Source: a virus
Strand: one strand, 5' to 3'
Length of the DNA: 26,577 nt
Virus record (IMG/VR): IMGVR_UViG_3300028920_000240
Location: 1 to 26,577 of that record
Of this stretch, positions 16,614 through 23,601 are shown piece after piece. The position numbers were made by a program, and so were the translations under genes. How positions within the stretch are numbered: the stretch's first letter is position 1; each line of letters opens with the position of its first letter. The notes beneath the pieces were generated by a model. That model was not told where the DNA came from. It ran no database searches and was given only the letters and a program-made list of their open reading frames with translations.

Positions 16614-17267
16614 CTATTTTGTTTTGTCAAGTAAATTCCGCAGGCTTTGTCGCTTTTCTGTGAAGACCATGAGATTTGTGCCTCTGGTGACGTAGCCCGT
16701 GGTAGCATGTACCACTGTGACGCCCCAATCCACCCAGCATTCGTACCCGCAAGCCTGCGCTTTCAGGCAGAACATAAAGTCTTCCGTCTGCGTGAATTGC
16801 CGATACGTGACGAACGCGAACCACGGGAACGGGATTTTTCGAAGCACGTCGGTTTTGATAAGCCAGATCCCGCCGCCAAACCCAGACACAGCCTCCAGTC
16901 CCGTGTCTTTGGTCTTGGCAGTGCGGAACATATGCGTGTTTGGGTCGTACTTGTCGTAGACGTGCGGTCTATGCGGGTGGCACCGGGCACAGCCCCACGC
17001 GGCCACAATGTCCTTGTCGTCCGCATAGAGCCGCTTGAACGCGTCAGGCTCCCACCCAACGTCGTTGGACGTGAGGACCAGATAGTCTGCCTCTGTGCGC
17101 AGTGCCTCGTCAGCGAGCAGGTTACAGGCCGCAGGCGTCACATGTCCTACGGGCCATCGCATTTCAACGTGCCAATCCTCCGGCCATTGCGTCAGCGCCA
17201 GCGACTGCGCAAACCAGCGGTAGCAGAAATCATTCGCAAACGGCGTGCCGATCAGGACTTTTTTCAT
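16614..17267 (-). CDS. GT-A-fold glycosyltransferase (217 aa)
   Basis: The start ATG 17267 has GGAG eight bases upstream. A TTG six codons earlier is in frame but puts the site inside the gene. The pattern fits family-2-like GT-A enzymes: an N-terminal nucleotide-binding strand (KVLIGTPF), YLVLTSNDVGWEPDAF at 62-77 where the metal-binding DxD normally sits, GFGGGIWLIKTDVLRKI (129-145), TEDFMFCLKAQACGY (161-175) with the probable acceptor acidic pair E162/D163, and a VVH at 185-187. The usual DxD is SND, so metal binding may be altered. It would transfer a sugar from a nucleotide-sugar, perhaps to virion protein, DNA base or host surface. The target cannot be told. It overlaps the preceding gene by 38 bases. 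Confidence 0.7.
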   Translation of the reverse strand: MKKVLIGTPFANDFCYRWFAQSLALTQWPEDWHVEMRWPVGHVTPAACNLLADEALRTEADYLVLTSNDVGWEPDAFKRLYADDKDIVAAWGCARCHPHRPHVYDKYDPNTHMFRTAKTKDTGLEAVSGFGGGIWLIKTDVLRKIPFPWFAFVTYRQFTQTEDFMFCLKAQACGYECWVDWGVTVVHATTGYVTRGTNLMVFTEKRQSLRNLLDKTK

Positions 17268-17565
17268 CGCTGGCGCTCCAATCAATCTTTGATACGCGTT
17301 CCGTCATGGCCTCGACCATGGCCTTCGTTACTTCCCCTTGCGCCTCCGCCATGTTCAGTTGTAGCGCCTCAATCAGGAATTTCTGCATATCGGCGATACT
17401 TGCAAAGGAGAGTTTCGGAATCATGGCGCTTACTTGGAACAGGCGCAAATAGACCCGTCCGTCCTTGTAGCTGTACCGCAGAGTGGATTGCACGGGCGGC
17501 AACGGCGGCGACAGGACAAACACGTTTTTTCTGTGATCCCAGTCGTAGACAATCAAATCGGTCAC
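17230..17565 (-). CDS. Small protein of unknown function in packaging operon (111 aa)
   Basis: GTG at 17565 overlaps the GroES-like stop codon in CAGTGACC, and GGGAGG lies at the right distance. The N-terminal half has beta strands (LIVYDWDHRKNVFVLS, VYLRLFQVS), the C-terminal half a helix. No motif is recognised. The 3' end overlaps the glycosyltransferase start. It is probably co-translated with the co-chaperone and could act with it, but that is only context. Confidence 0.6.
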   Translation of the reverse strand: MTDLIVYDWDHRKNVFVLSPPLPPVQSTLRYSYKDGRVYLRLFQVSAMIPKLSFASIADMQKFLIEALQLNMAEAQGEVTKAMVEAMTERVSKIDWSASDEKSPDRHAVCE

Positions 17566-18443
17566 TGGTCGTACCTCCCAAGCACGTCGCCTTCCTCGAT
17601 CAGCCGGATCAGCGGGTTCGTTGGCTCAATCGTGGTGCCGGGCAGGCCCATGGTGGATTCTGCCAGCCTGACCAGTACCCGGTCCCCGACCTTGATCTTC
17701 TTGTTTTCGACCTGTTCGCCGAGCGCCTTGATCTCGCCAATGGGCGATTCCTTGACGGTTTTCTGCGGCAACGCGATGTCCGGTGCGGTGGGCAGGGCCA
17801 AGCCTTGGTTTGGCAGAACGATTAGTTCCGAGCCCCTTGTCTCGAATTCGATGAGGATTTCGTTTCCGATTGGCTCAAATTGCGCCATTTTGCCCTCCTG
17901 TGTGCGTACTTTCGCCAATGCCTCGTTGATAAGGTGCCGGTCGTGGCCCTGTTCCTTGAGCCTGAACGCGAGGCTGGGCTCGTATACGATCTGGTCGCCC
18001 GCCACGATCTTGTCCGCTTCGTCGCTCGCGCGCACCACGGTCCCCAAAACCCGTTCTTTCTTGCTCTTGTCGGGCAGTAGAATCCCCCCAATCTCCTCGA
18101 TCATGGGCTCTGGCTCGACCAGGACGTAACCGTTGACCGGCATAACCTTCTCGCGTCCATGTTTGCCGCGCAGGCAGGCCAAGATAGACCAGTCCAGCGT
18201 CATGGCTATAAGTCGGTCGCGGAACGGCAGGATTGTCTCTGCTGACCGATAGATAATCTTGGCCCCAGGTTTCAGGTGATTGCTCTTGACCTTTTCGCCC
18301 ACGCGCTGAATATCGGCAATGATTTCATGCAGGCGGTAGACATCGGGAACCTCGATGACGCCATACTTCTCGCGGGCAGGTTCGCGTTTGATCGTCAGCC
18401 AATGTCCTATCGGTTGCAGGCCGTCGTGATCTACAAGTATCAT
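17562..18443 (-). CDS. Three-domain GroES (Cpn10)-like co-chaperonin
   Basis: Three copies of the GroES fold are visible. Domain 1 (about 10-93) has HWLTIKREP, mobile-loop-like GVIEVP (28-33) and HLKPGAKIIYRS, then SILACL. Domain 2 (100-182) has GYVLVEPEP, the canonical loop GGILLPD (119-125), and IVAGDQIVYEP. Domain 3 (186-293) has NEILIEF, SELIVLP (205-211), GEIKALG, KVGDRVLVRL and ends LIRLIEEGDVLGRYD. Each has a hydrophobic loop able to dock on GroEL, a 'G-x-V/I-x-A-x-G' strand and a 'K-x-G-D/A-x-V/I' strand. Bacterial GroES has one domain and is a heptamer; phage gp31/CocO are also single-domain. The gene overlaps its neighbours by 4 bases on each side. It likely replaces or modifies GroES in capsid folding. 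Confidence 0.85.
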   Translation of the reverse strand: MILVDHDGLQPIGHWLTIKREPAREKYGVIEVPDVYRLHEIIADIQRVGEKVKSNHLKPGAKIIYRSAETILPFRDRLIAMTLDWSILACLRGKHGREKVMPVNGYVLVEPEPMIEEIGGILLPDKSKKERVLGTVVRASDEADKIVAGDQIVYEPSLAFRLKEQGHDRHLINEALAKVRTQEGKMAQFEPIGNEILIEFETRGSELIVLPNQGLALPTAPDIALPQKTVKESPIGEIKALGEQVENKKIKVGDRVLVRLAESTMGLPGTTIEPTNPLIRLIEEGDVLGRYDQ

Positions 18444-18730
18444 TCGCTTCCCTCCGATTGCATCAGCCGTTTACGCAAAGTGTACAGGTCTTTGCAGAGT
18501 TGCACGCGCTCATTAATGAGCCCGTCCTGTAGTCCTTGCCCGTATGGGTTGTCTGTCGTACACGCCGTCAGCTTGACGGTTACTACCCGCCAGTTCGCCC
18601 AATCGATCAACGCCTGCCACGCTGCGCTACAGACCGCATCCGCCAATGCGGCCTGTATCTCCGAGTCTAACATTTTCTCTGGCGAAATAATATTTTTCCG
18701 CGACTCACGAAGCAGGTCTTGTGCCTTCAT
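18440..18730 (-). CDS. Small helical protein of unknown function (96 aa)
   Basis: ATG at 18730 overlaps the TerL stop (CGATGA) and the stop overlaps the next ATG, both four-base overlaps, so it is translated as part of one coupled chain. The protein is mostly alpha-helical with two Trp (SAAWQALIDWANWRVV) and a basic C-terminus. No motif is recognised. Location between the terminase and the co-chaperonin suggests a packaging- or head-related role. Confidence 0.65.
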   Translation of the reverse strand: MKAQDLLRESRKNIISPEKMLDSEIQAALADAVCSAAWQALIDWANWRVVTVKLTACTTDNPYGQGLQDGLINERVQLCKDLYTLRKRLMQSEGSE

Positions 18731-20469
18731 CGTCTCCCCTTTTTTATGACTTTCAACTTGTCTCTGCTCACAGCGATAGCCTTGGAGTAGCGCGCTGCCA
18801 TGTATTCCAGGCAGTCGATAAGGTGGTCATCCTTGTCCTGCCGCGTTTCCTTGGGATTATGGCGATCCTCGCCGTGCATGCGCTGGTCTTGCAGGCAATG
18901 CTCAATTTCGTCTACCAAGTGTCGGCATTTTGTGCTGATATAAAGGCGCGGAGCGCCCGCCTTGCCGGTTACAAGATGCCGGCGGAACTGGTCTACGCGG
19001 AGCATTGAGCGCAGGCATTGCGCGCGCTGCTCGATCTTGTCCTCCACGCTTTTTTGAACAGGCAGCCCGCCAAGCTGGAAATACCTGGCGATGCTCAGAC
19101 CGCCGCCCGACTCGCTAAAGCAATGCCAGTCCAATTCGGTTCGCTCGTATGCTTCTCCGCCAAGCCGTGCGCCTTTCAGATGCGGGCGCTGCTCCTTGAA
19201 CTGCTGCATGACCCCGCTATGCGTGCCGATTTGTCCGACCAGCTTGCGGATATTGCCGCTCTGCTTGATGATCGCCTCTGCGTGGTCGTATGCCTGTTTT
19301 TTGCGCACGTAATACTCGTCATACACCACAAATTCGCCCATATTGCTGATCCAAACCCACAGACAGGCGGTAGGTGCTGACCAGCCATAGTCAAGGAACC
19401 GAGCGAAGCGACCGGGTAGTTTCTTGAGGTCGTCGTAGCGCCACGTAATCAGGTGGTAATTGCGCGAAAACTCAGGATAGAACACGGCAGCCGGTGCCTG
19501 CGATATGCCGTAGTAGCGGGCCTGCCCCTCGCGCATGGCGGCCTCGTCCCCGCGCTGTTTCGGCAGCAGCACCCATTTCTTGTACGCGGCCTTTTTTTGT
19601 TTTTCTGGGTACAGGTGCTCGGGTACGTCGTCTACCGTGATCCGGGTCCGCAGCACTTCTTTGCCCTGCGTGTTGGTGCCATCCCACATGGGGTCGAGCC
19701 AGCTTGCCGTCCCGGTATCTGCCCTACCCTCAACCTTGTGAGGCGTATACGACGACACCCATATGGTGCCAAGGTCGCTTACGTTGCGCCCACGTTCGTC
19801 CACCTCGTTGAAATGACTCAACGGGATCTGCTCGTCGGCCATGGCGTAGTGGGCGACCATGCCTGCGCCAGCGGACGCAGACTGCTCATAGGACATAAAT
19901 ACGAGCCGACTTTCGGACTCGCTCAGCGTGATCTCGGGGTGGCGCTCCCAGGCCGGAGTTTTGCTTCCGCCCCGGCGGTAATCGCCCAGTTCCCAGTCTG
20001 GCGTCCATTTCTGGACCTCGGGCCATAGCGTCCGGCGCAGCCATCCCTTATCGTAGCCGTACAGGATGAACACTTTCGGCCCTTCCCAATGCGGCCTTTT
20101 CACCCCGAATTTCTTGAAAATCGGCCAATCCGCGCCCGTTTTGATAGCACGAAGGATAAGTTTCACCAACGCAAGGCAGCTTTTGCCGGTGCGGTTCGGG
20201 GACTTGTTCATGTAAAAATTGAATTCGTCGTCGTTCAGCCAGTCCAGGGCCGAGACAAGGTGGCAGCCTGCGTCGGGCGCGAATCTGGCGTGCCCGTGCG
20301 GGATGAAGAACTGGATCGGGTTCTCCTCGTTCTTCTTGAACAGGGCAGCGATATCCTGTGCCAGCCCGGGGTCGTTATCCACCTCAGACCGATCAAACGT
20401 CTGTGGCGGCATGCTCCCCAGGCGCAGGACTATCTGCCCCGCCTGGTCCGGTGTCACTATCTGAGTCAA
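18727..20469 (-). CDS. terL: Terminase large subunit (580 aa)
   Basis: The ATPase domain carries a Walker A-like S90-P-N-R-T-G-K-S97 and the Walker B end A-M-A-D212-E213 with a GTIWVSSYTP coupling strand (234-243). The C-terminal nuclease (RNase H-like) domain has FLDYGWS with D360 and DKDDHLIDCLEYMA with D547/D548. The middle acid of the usual triad is not obvious, the corresponding region reading GTHSGV. The protein pumps DNA into the prohead through the portal and cuts concatemers. TTG at 20469 is preceded by GAGGTGA, a perfect anti-Shine-Dalgarno match. The gene overlaps the small-subunit-like gene by 77 bases. Confidence 0.9.
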   Translation of the reverse strand: MTQIVTPDQAGQIVLRLGSMPPQTFDRSEVDNDPGLAQDIAALFKKNEENPIQFFIPHGHARFAPDAGCHLVSALDWLNDDEFNFYMNKSPNRTGKSCLALVKLILRAIKTGADWPIFKKFGVKRPHWEGPKVFILYGYDKGWLRRTLWPEVQKWTPDWELGDYRRGGSKTPAWERHPEITLSESESRLVFMSYEQSASAGAGMVAHYAMADEQIPLSHFNEVDERGRNVSDLGTIWVSSYTPHKVEGRADTGTASWLDPMWDGTNTQGKEVLRTRITVDDVPEHLYPEKQKKAAYKKWVLLPKQRGDEAAMREGQARYYGISQAPAAVFYPEFSRNYHLITWRYDDLKKLPGRFARFLDYGWSAPTACLWVWISNMGEFVVYDEYYVRKKQAYDHAEAIIKQSGNIRKLVGQIGTHSGVMQQFKEQRPHLKGARLGGEAYERTELDWHCFSESGGGLSIARYFQLGGLPVQKSVEDKIEQRAQCLRSMLRVDQFRRHLVTGKAGAPRLYISTKCRHLVDEIEHCLQDQRMHGEDRHNPKETRQDKDDHLIDCLEYMAARYSKAIAVSRDKLKVIKKGRR

Positions 20470-21124
20470 TGTCCGTCACCTCACCCGTGATGTCTACAAC
20501 GTTAGACAGTTGCTCGGTTGTATCCTTTGCGTCGGAAGTTGTGTCGCTATTCTGTTTGGGCAACGTTTTCTTTACCGTGCGCTTGCGGGTAACGCGTTCC
20601 AGGATTTCAAATACCTCCTCAGTCGCGTCCACCTCGCGCGTCGTGGTTCTGATGCGGTCCAGTACGTCAGCCAGCTTAGCCATGGAACTCGCCAGCGCCT
20701 CGGGCTTTGTGAGCGCAATCGCGTCAGATACGTTATGGGCCAGGAACGCGCGCAGGCTTTCGGACAGGCATTGCGTGGTCAACTCCTCCATAACCTGCCG
20801 TCGCATAAGCTGCACGTCGGGCACAACCTTGGATACCTGCCGGATGATCGCGTTAACGCTCGCCTTTTTGATGCCGTACATATCCGCCACGTCTTGGCGG
20901 CGGGCAATCAGCGTTTGCATAAATATGGCGAGTTGCTTCGGCTTGACGCCCGCTTTGACCAGCCGGTTCAGTAGGGACGGGGCGACCAAATGCTCTTTGG
21001 CCTGGTCCAGCGCCTCAAGGAAGCGGGCGGTTTCTCGGGGTTCCCCCTCGCCCCTGTACGGCGCAATAGCGAACTCTGATTCGCCGACCTTAGTCTTCTG
21101 TTGCTTCTCTTTTGAGTCGCTCAC
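20393..21124 (-). CDS. terS: Putative terminase small subunit with HTH (243 aa)
   Basis: The start GTG 21124 follows GGAG ten bases upstream. A longer TTG-initiated frame exists but lacks a ribosome site. The N-terminus is basic. A helix-turn-helix with ARRQDVADMYGIKKASVNAI (about residues 73-92) resembles the DNA-recognition motif of small terminases. A helical middle and an acidic, disordered C-terminus follow. Its place directly before terL, with overlap, supports recognition of the packaging site. A transcription regulator is the alternative. Confidence 0.75.
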   Translation of the reverse strand: MSDSKEKQQKTKVGESEFAIAPYRGEGEPRETARFLEALDQAKEHLVAPSLLNRLVKAGVKPKQLAIFMQTLIARRQDVADMYGIKKASVNAIIRQVSKVVPDVQLMRRQVMEELTTQCLSESLRAFLAHNVSDAIALTKPEALASSMAKLADVLDRIRTTTREVDATEEVFEILERVTRKRTVKKTLPKQNSDTTSDAKDTTEQLSNVVDITGEVTDIDSDSDTGPGGADSPAPGEHAATDV

Positions 21125-21269
21125 GCTTGTTTTTCTCCGCTTGATCGAGCGTCCCAATGAGTGACACAACCGGAGGTGGCGCCGAATAGGTGGTGGGCGG
21201 GCAAGCCTTCAATCAGAAGTTCGTAAAGCGCAATATCGAGGGCCATTTTCCGTTTGGGCTCCTGCTGTT

Positions 21270-21344
21270 TGGTCGCAGGGGTGGGAGTCGAACCCACTTA
21301 AGAAGGGCATGAGCCTTCCCTCTGAACCGTCCGAGTCCCCTGCA
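21270..21344 (-). tRNA. tRNA with anticodon CAU, Met-like, with unusual D-arm
   Basis: Reading the minus strand from 21344: acceptor TGCAGGG/CCCTGCG (7 bp, first pair T-G), bases G8-A9, a 3-bp D-stem CTC/GAG, anticodon stem GAAGG/CCTTC with loop CTCATGC (anticodon CAT at 21311-21309), variable TTAA, T-stem GTGGG/CCCAC with canonical loop TTCGACT, then A and an encoded CCA. Acceptor, anticodon and T-arms are perfect, so it is a genuine tRNA gene. U8 is replaced by G and A14 is missing. The anticodon stem lacks the three G-C pairs of initiator tRNA, so it is an elongator-Met or lysidine-modified Ile candidate. Confidence 0.8.
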
Positions 21345-21364
21345 TCCCGGTCTGTATTGGGCCT

Positions 21365-21388
21365 ATTGACGTATTGTAATGCGTCAAT
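21365..21388. promoter_or_regulatory. Near-perfect 24-bp dyad, candidate operator
   Basis: ATTGACGTATT (21365-21375) and AATGCGTCAAT (21378-21388) are inverted arms of 11 bases, with one mismatch and a GT centre. The dyad sits at or just after the expected start of transcription from the minus-strand promoter at 21394-21423 and before the tRNA. It would suit a dimeric repressor, although it could also fold in the transcript. Confidence 0.55.
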
Positions 21389-21393
21389 GCGTA

Positions 21394-21423
21394 GGTATAG
21401 AGAATACCAGCGCGTGTTGTCAA
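21394..21423 (-). promoter_or_regulatory. Minus-strand sigma70-like promoter for tRNA and packaging genes
   Basis: On the minus strand TTGACA (21423-21418) is followed after 18 bases by TATACC (21399-21394). Spacing and hexamers fit a sigma70 promoter. The next features downstream are the dyad at 21365-21388, the tRNA and terS. No gene occupies 21424-21584 apart from this upstream region. Confidence 0.55.
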
Positions 21424-21584
21424 GAAAAATCGACAAGGCTGTTCGTTTTTACCAGAGAAACTCGGCGGTGGCCAGATTGCTCACCCCCGTCACAAGGATA
21501 GAGGCAACCCACGACCTGCGGCTATGTACTGGCCGGGCGGGGCAGAAATGTTGGGGCGCGGAGTTACATGCCGTTACTCGCCCA

Positions 21585-21782
21585 TCACCGCAGATCATAC
21601 CCGAGTGTAACCTCACCGCCGCTTTTTCTCTTTTCAAACTCTTTCCGAAAACAACCCATGCACATCATGTCAAGCGGGTACTCTGCCTCTGCACCGCGAT
21701 ATACCCCAACCTCGCATGCCTTCTGCCCGCAGACCTCGCATAAACCTATCTCCCGGCACTCCGCTTTGGTCAGTCCGCTCAT
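21585..21782 (-). CDS. Small cysteine-rich, zinc-binding-like protein (65 aa)
   Basis: Cysteines C9, C15, C18, C23, C41 and C44 lie in CxxC pairs (CEVC and CMGC), resembling a zinc-ribbon or zinc-finger. The middle has a GVYRGAEAEYPLDM stretch and the C-terminus is basic. ATG at 21782 overlaps the preceding stop in ATGA, implying coupling. Function unknown; small zinc proteins of phages often bind DNA or host factors. Confidence 0.6.
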   Translation of the reverse strand: MSGLTKAECREIGLCEVCGQKACEVGVYRGAEAEYPLDMMCMGCFRKEFEKRKSGGEVTLGYDLR

Positions 21783-22033
21783 GTGTCGTTTCTGCCTAAG
21801 TCACTGTAGTGCGGATACAATGCCGCCGCAGGGGGCATGGCAACATCAGCCTTGCGACCGAGCACAAGGATGCACTCGTACTGCTGTATGTGGGAGATGT
21901 AGCCGTCGTCATGCACCACGATCCACGCATCACCCGTGGCGCACGGGACATGCCGCACTGTGCCCTCAAGCGTTTCTTCGCCAGCCCAGCACACGCGCAC
22001 CCTGTCGCCTTCTCTTGCTCCGTCCGTTCTCAT
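21779..22033 (-). CDS. Small beta-rich protein of unknown function (84 aa)
   Basis: ATG at 22033 has GGGAGGGAAGC just upstream and overlaps the preceding stop (ATGA). The N-terminal ~60 residues (GDRVRVCWAGEETLEGTVRH, DAWIVVHDDGYISHIQQYEC) look like a small SH3/KOW-type beta-barrel, followed by an uncharged tail. No family is recognised. The chain of ATGA overlaps with both neighbours supports translation. Confidence 0.6.
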   Translation of the reverse strand: MRTDGAREGDRVRVCWAGEETLEGTVRHVPCATGDAWIVVHDDGYISHIQQYECILVLGRKADVAMPPAAALYPHYSDLGRNDT

Positions 22034-22281
22034 GCTTCCCTCCCGTCGGTTGCCAACAAAGCAGTGGACGCTATCGGCGAGGACGCCGAAGCGTCACTGC
22101 CAGCGTTAGGACTATCTCTTCTTTGGCGGCTGTCTGCGCGTACCACGGTTCCCCACTCCTCGGCCTGAACCATCCCGTTTGCGTGTGCCTCCGCAAGCAC
22201 CCCTACCACCACGTCCTGCGTTGCCTCTGCGCGTTGCCATGTCGTCCTACCTTTCTGCCTTTCGGCGTTCACTTGATTCAC
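22030..22281 (-). CDS. Small protein of unknown function (83 aa)
   Basis: I take GTG at 22281 as the start. It lies 13 bases after the recombinase stop with AGGCAGGAAACCAT before it. A longer frame starting inside the recombinase is possible. The stop overlaps the next ATG. The product is helical with a Ser/Ala-rich C-terminus (DASASSPIASTALLAT). A competing 41-codon Arg/Gly-rich frame begins at ATG 22240 and is less likely. Confidence 0.45.
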   Translation of the reverse strand: MNQVNAERQKGRTTWQRAEATQDVVVGVLAEAHANGMVQAEEWGTVVRADSRQRRDSPNAGSDASASSPIASTALLATDGREA

Positions 22282-22294
22282 ATGGTTTCCTGCC

Positions 22295-22981
22295 TCAATG
22301 ACTCCCAAGGATATACCGAACCGTGCTGGCATACCAGCGGCAGCCACGTTTCGTACATACTTCACCACTGTTCAGACCATCGGCTATCGCTTGCAAACTC
22401 CTCCCCTCTCCTCGCTCCCGCTTCATCCGCTCTATAACCTCCTGCTCTCGGGCTACCTTAACCAAATCTTCCCCCACCTGCTTGTACCCAAACGGTATAG
22501 GCCCATACACCTTCCCGTGCGCTTTCTTGTATTGCAGCGCCGCCGTAGTCCGTTCCCGGATGAAATTCCGCTCCAACTCCGCAAATGCCGCCGTCATCGT
22601 CAAAAACATGCGGCCCATGCTCGTCTTCGTGTTCACCGCCTGCCCACCAAAATCCACGAAATGCAACGCAATCCCCGCCTTGTCCCATTCGCTCGTCTGC
22701 CTCAACGCGTCCGCAGCGTCCCGAAACAGCCGATCCAACTTTAAGCACACCACGTGCCCAACACCCTCACCACCCAGTAACCGCAGCAATTCCTTCCCCC
22801 CGTCACGCTTCCCCAACTCCTTCCCACCACTCACCCCGTTGTCCTTCACCACACCCACAACCTCAAGCCCCTGCGACTCGCAATACGCACAAACCCGCTC
22901 CTCTTGCACGTCAAGACTCACCCCGCCCCGCGCCTGCTCTCGCGTACTCACCCGCACGTACCCTACCGCTTTATCACTCAT
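22295..22981 (-). CDS. Serine recombinase, compact form (228 aa)
   Basis: The resolvase domain opens with VGYVRVSTREQ; S12 is the nucleophile, with R10 and D83-R84-L-F-R87 supplying the catalytic arginines. The long helix after MGRMFLTMTAAFAELERNFI (122-141) is the dimer helix of this fold. After about 160 comes a short recombinase-type DNA-binding region (PFGYKQ, IADGLN, W-STVRYIL) ending at 228, without the zinc ribbon and coiled coil of large serine integrases. It cuts DNA at paired sites by rotating strand ends and could integrate, invert or resolve DNA. GGGGAGG precedes the ATG. Confidence 0.9.
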   Translation of the reverse strand: MSDKAVGYVRVSTREQARGGVSLDVQEERVCAYCESQGLEVVGVVKDNGVSGGKELGKRDGGKELLRLLGGEGVGHVVCLKLDRLFRDAADALRQTSEWDKAGIALHFVDFGGQAVNTKTSMGRMFLTMTAAFAELERNFIRERTTAALQYKKAHGKVYGPIPFGYKQVGEDLVKVAREQEVIERMKRERGEGRSLQAIADGLNSGEVCTKRGCRWYASTVRYILGSH

Positions 22982-23092
22982 TCGGCCCCTCCCCTTCGGT
23001 CTTCATGCTCAGAATCAATGACGCATCGTCTGTCCACACCCAACCCAATCCCCACGCCGGTAGCCCACTGTTACTGCTCTGCTACCCTGCCA

Positions 23093-23572
23093 TTACGGTG
23101 ACGCGCACCACGCTACTTTCTGCACGCCCCGCCAGAACGATCGGCTTGCTTCGTCCATCTCCATGTCTTCCGGAATCTCCACCCGCCCGTCCTTGTGAAT
23201 CGTCACCCCGCCCACCGTCACCGATTCCGATATTCTCACGCTTTCCACCGCCGTCAGTATATCTGCCCGGACCCTTGTCATTCCCGTCCCCGCCACGGTC
23301 TCCGTCGTCGCCGCCTGCCCCCGGCCTTCCCGCCTCTCCGTCTCGCGCCGCAGCCCTTCCGCCCGCGCCGCTTCCTTCTTCTTGTTCTCCGCGGACACCA
23401 GCCCCAGCGTCAGCATCGCGCCCAGCATCAGTCCGAATAGCCCCACTATCACGCCATCCTTCACCATCGCCCCCCTTCCCCGTTCAGCATTTCCCATGCA
23501 AGCGCCGCCACTGCCGGAACCCGGCCGTGACAACATCAACCATTCCCGAATACGCTTCGGCCCATCCTTCAT
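23093..23572 (-). CDS. Single-pass membrane protein of unknown function (up to 159 aa)
   Basis: The hydrophobic stretch VIVGLFGLMLGAMLTLGLV (start of the stretch near residue 41) is one membrane segment, followed by a charged coiled-coil region (ENKKKEAARAEGLRRETERR) and a beta-like C-terminus with VGGVTIHKDGRVEIP. ATG at 23572 has AGGA five bases upstream. A second ATG at 23467, preceded by AAGGGGGGCG, would give 124 aa starting just before the membrane segment. Both starts are plausible. A signal-anchor plus coiled coil could be a lysis spanin-like or envelope protein, but no lysis gene is otherwise visible. Confidence 0.6.
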   Translation of the reverse strand: MKDGPKRIREWLMLSRPGSGSGGACMGNAERGRGAMVKDGVIVGLFGLMLGAMLTLGLVSAENKKKEAARAEGLRRETERREGRGQAATTETVAGTGMTRVRADILTAVESVRISESVTVGGVTIHKDGRVEIPEDMEMDEASRSFWRGVQKVAWCASP

Positions 23573-23579
23573 CTACATC

Positions 23580-23598
23580 CATCCTGTGGAAATACACC
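23580..23598 (-). promoter_or_regulatory. Upstream repeat motif, copy A
   Basis: On the minus strand GGTGTATTTCCACAGGATG lies between the stop of the cysteine-rich gene and the start of the membrane-protein gene. TTCCACAGGATG is identical to copy B at 24483-24502. The flanking GTGTA also matches, offset by one base. Being upstream of two genes suggests a shared control element, though part of it may serve as ribosome site. Confidence 0.45.
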
Positions 23599-23601
23599 TT
23601 A

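Noticed and set aside
21270-21344. Initiator tRNA-fMet
   Set aside because: The weak first pair fits, but the anticodon stem lacks the three consecutive G-C pairs of initiators.
21568-22437. Plus-strand 289-aa open frame
   Set aside because: Antisense to a chain of overlapping minus-strand genes with good starts; Cys/His/Ser-rich shadow, no plausible ribosome site.
23093-23572. Spanin or holin assignment
   Set aside because: One membrane segment and a coiled coil are suggestive only; no endolysin or partner spanin is seen, so the call stays generic.
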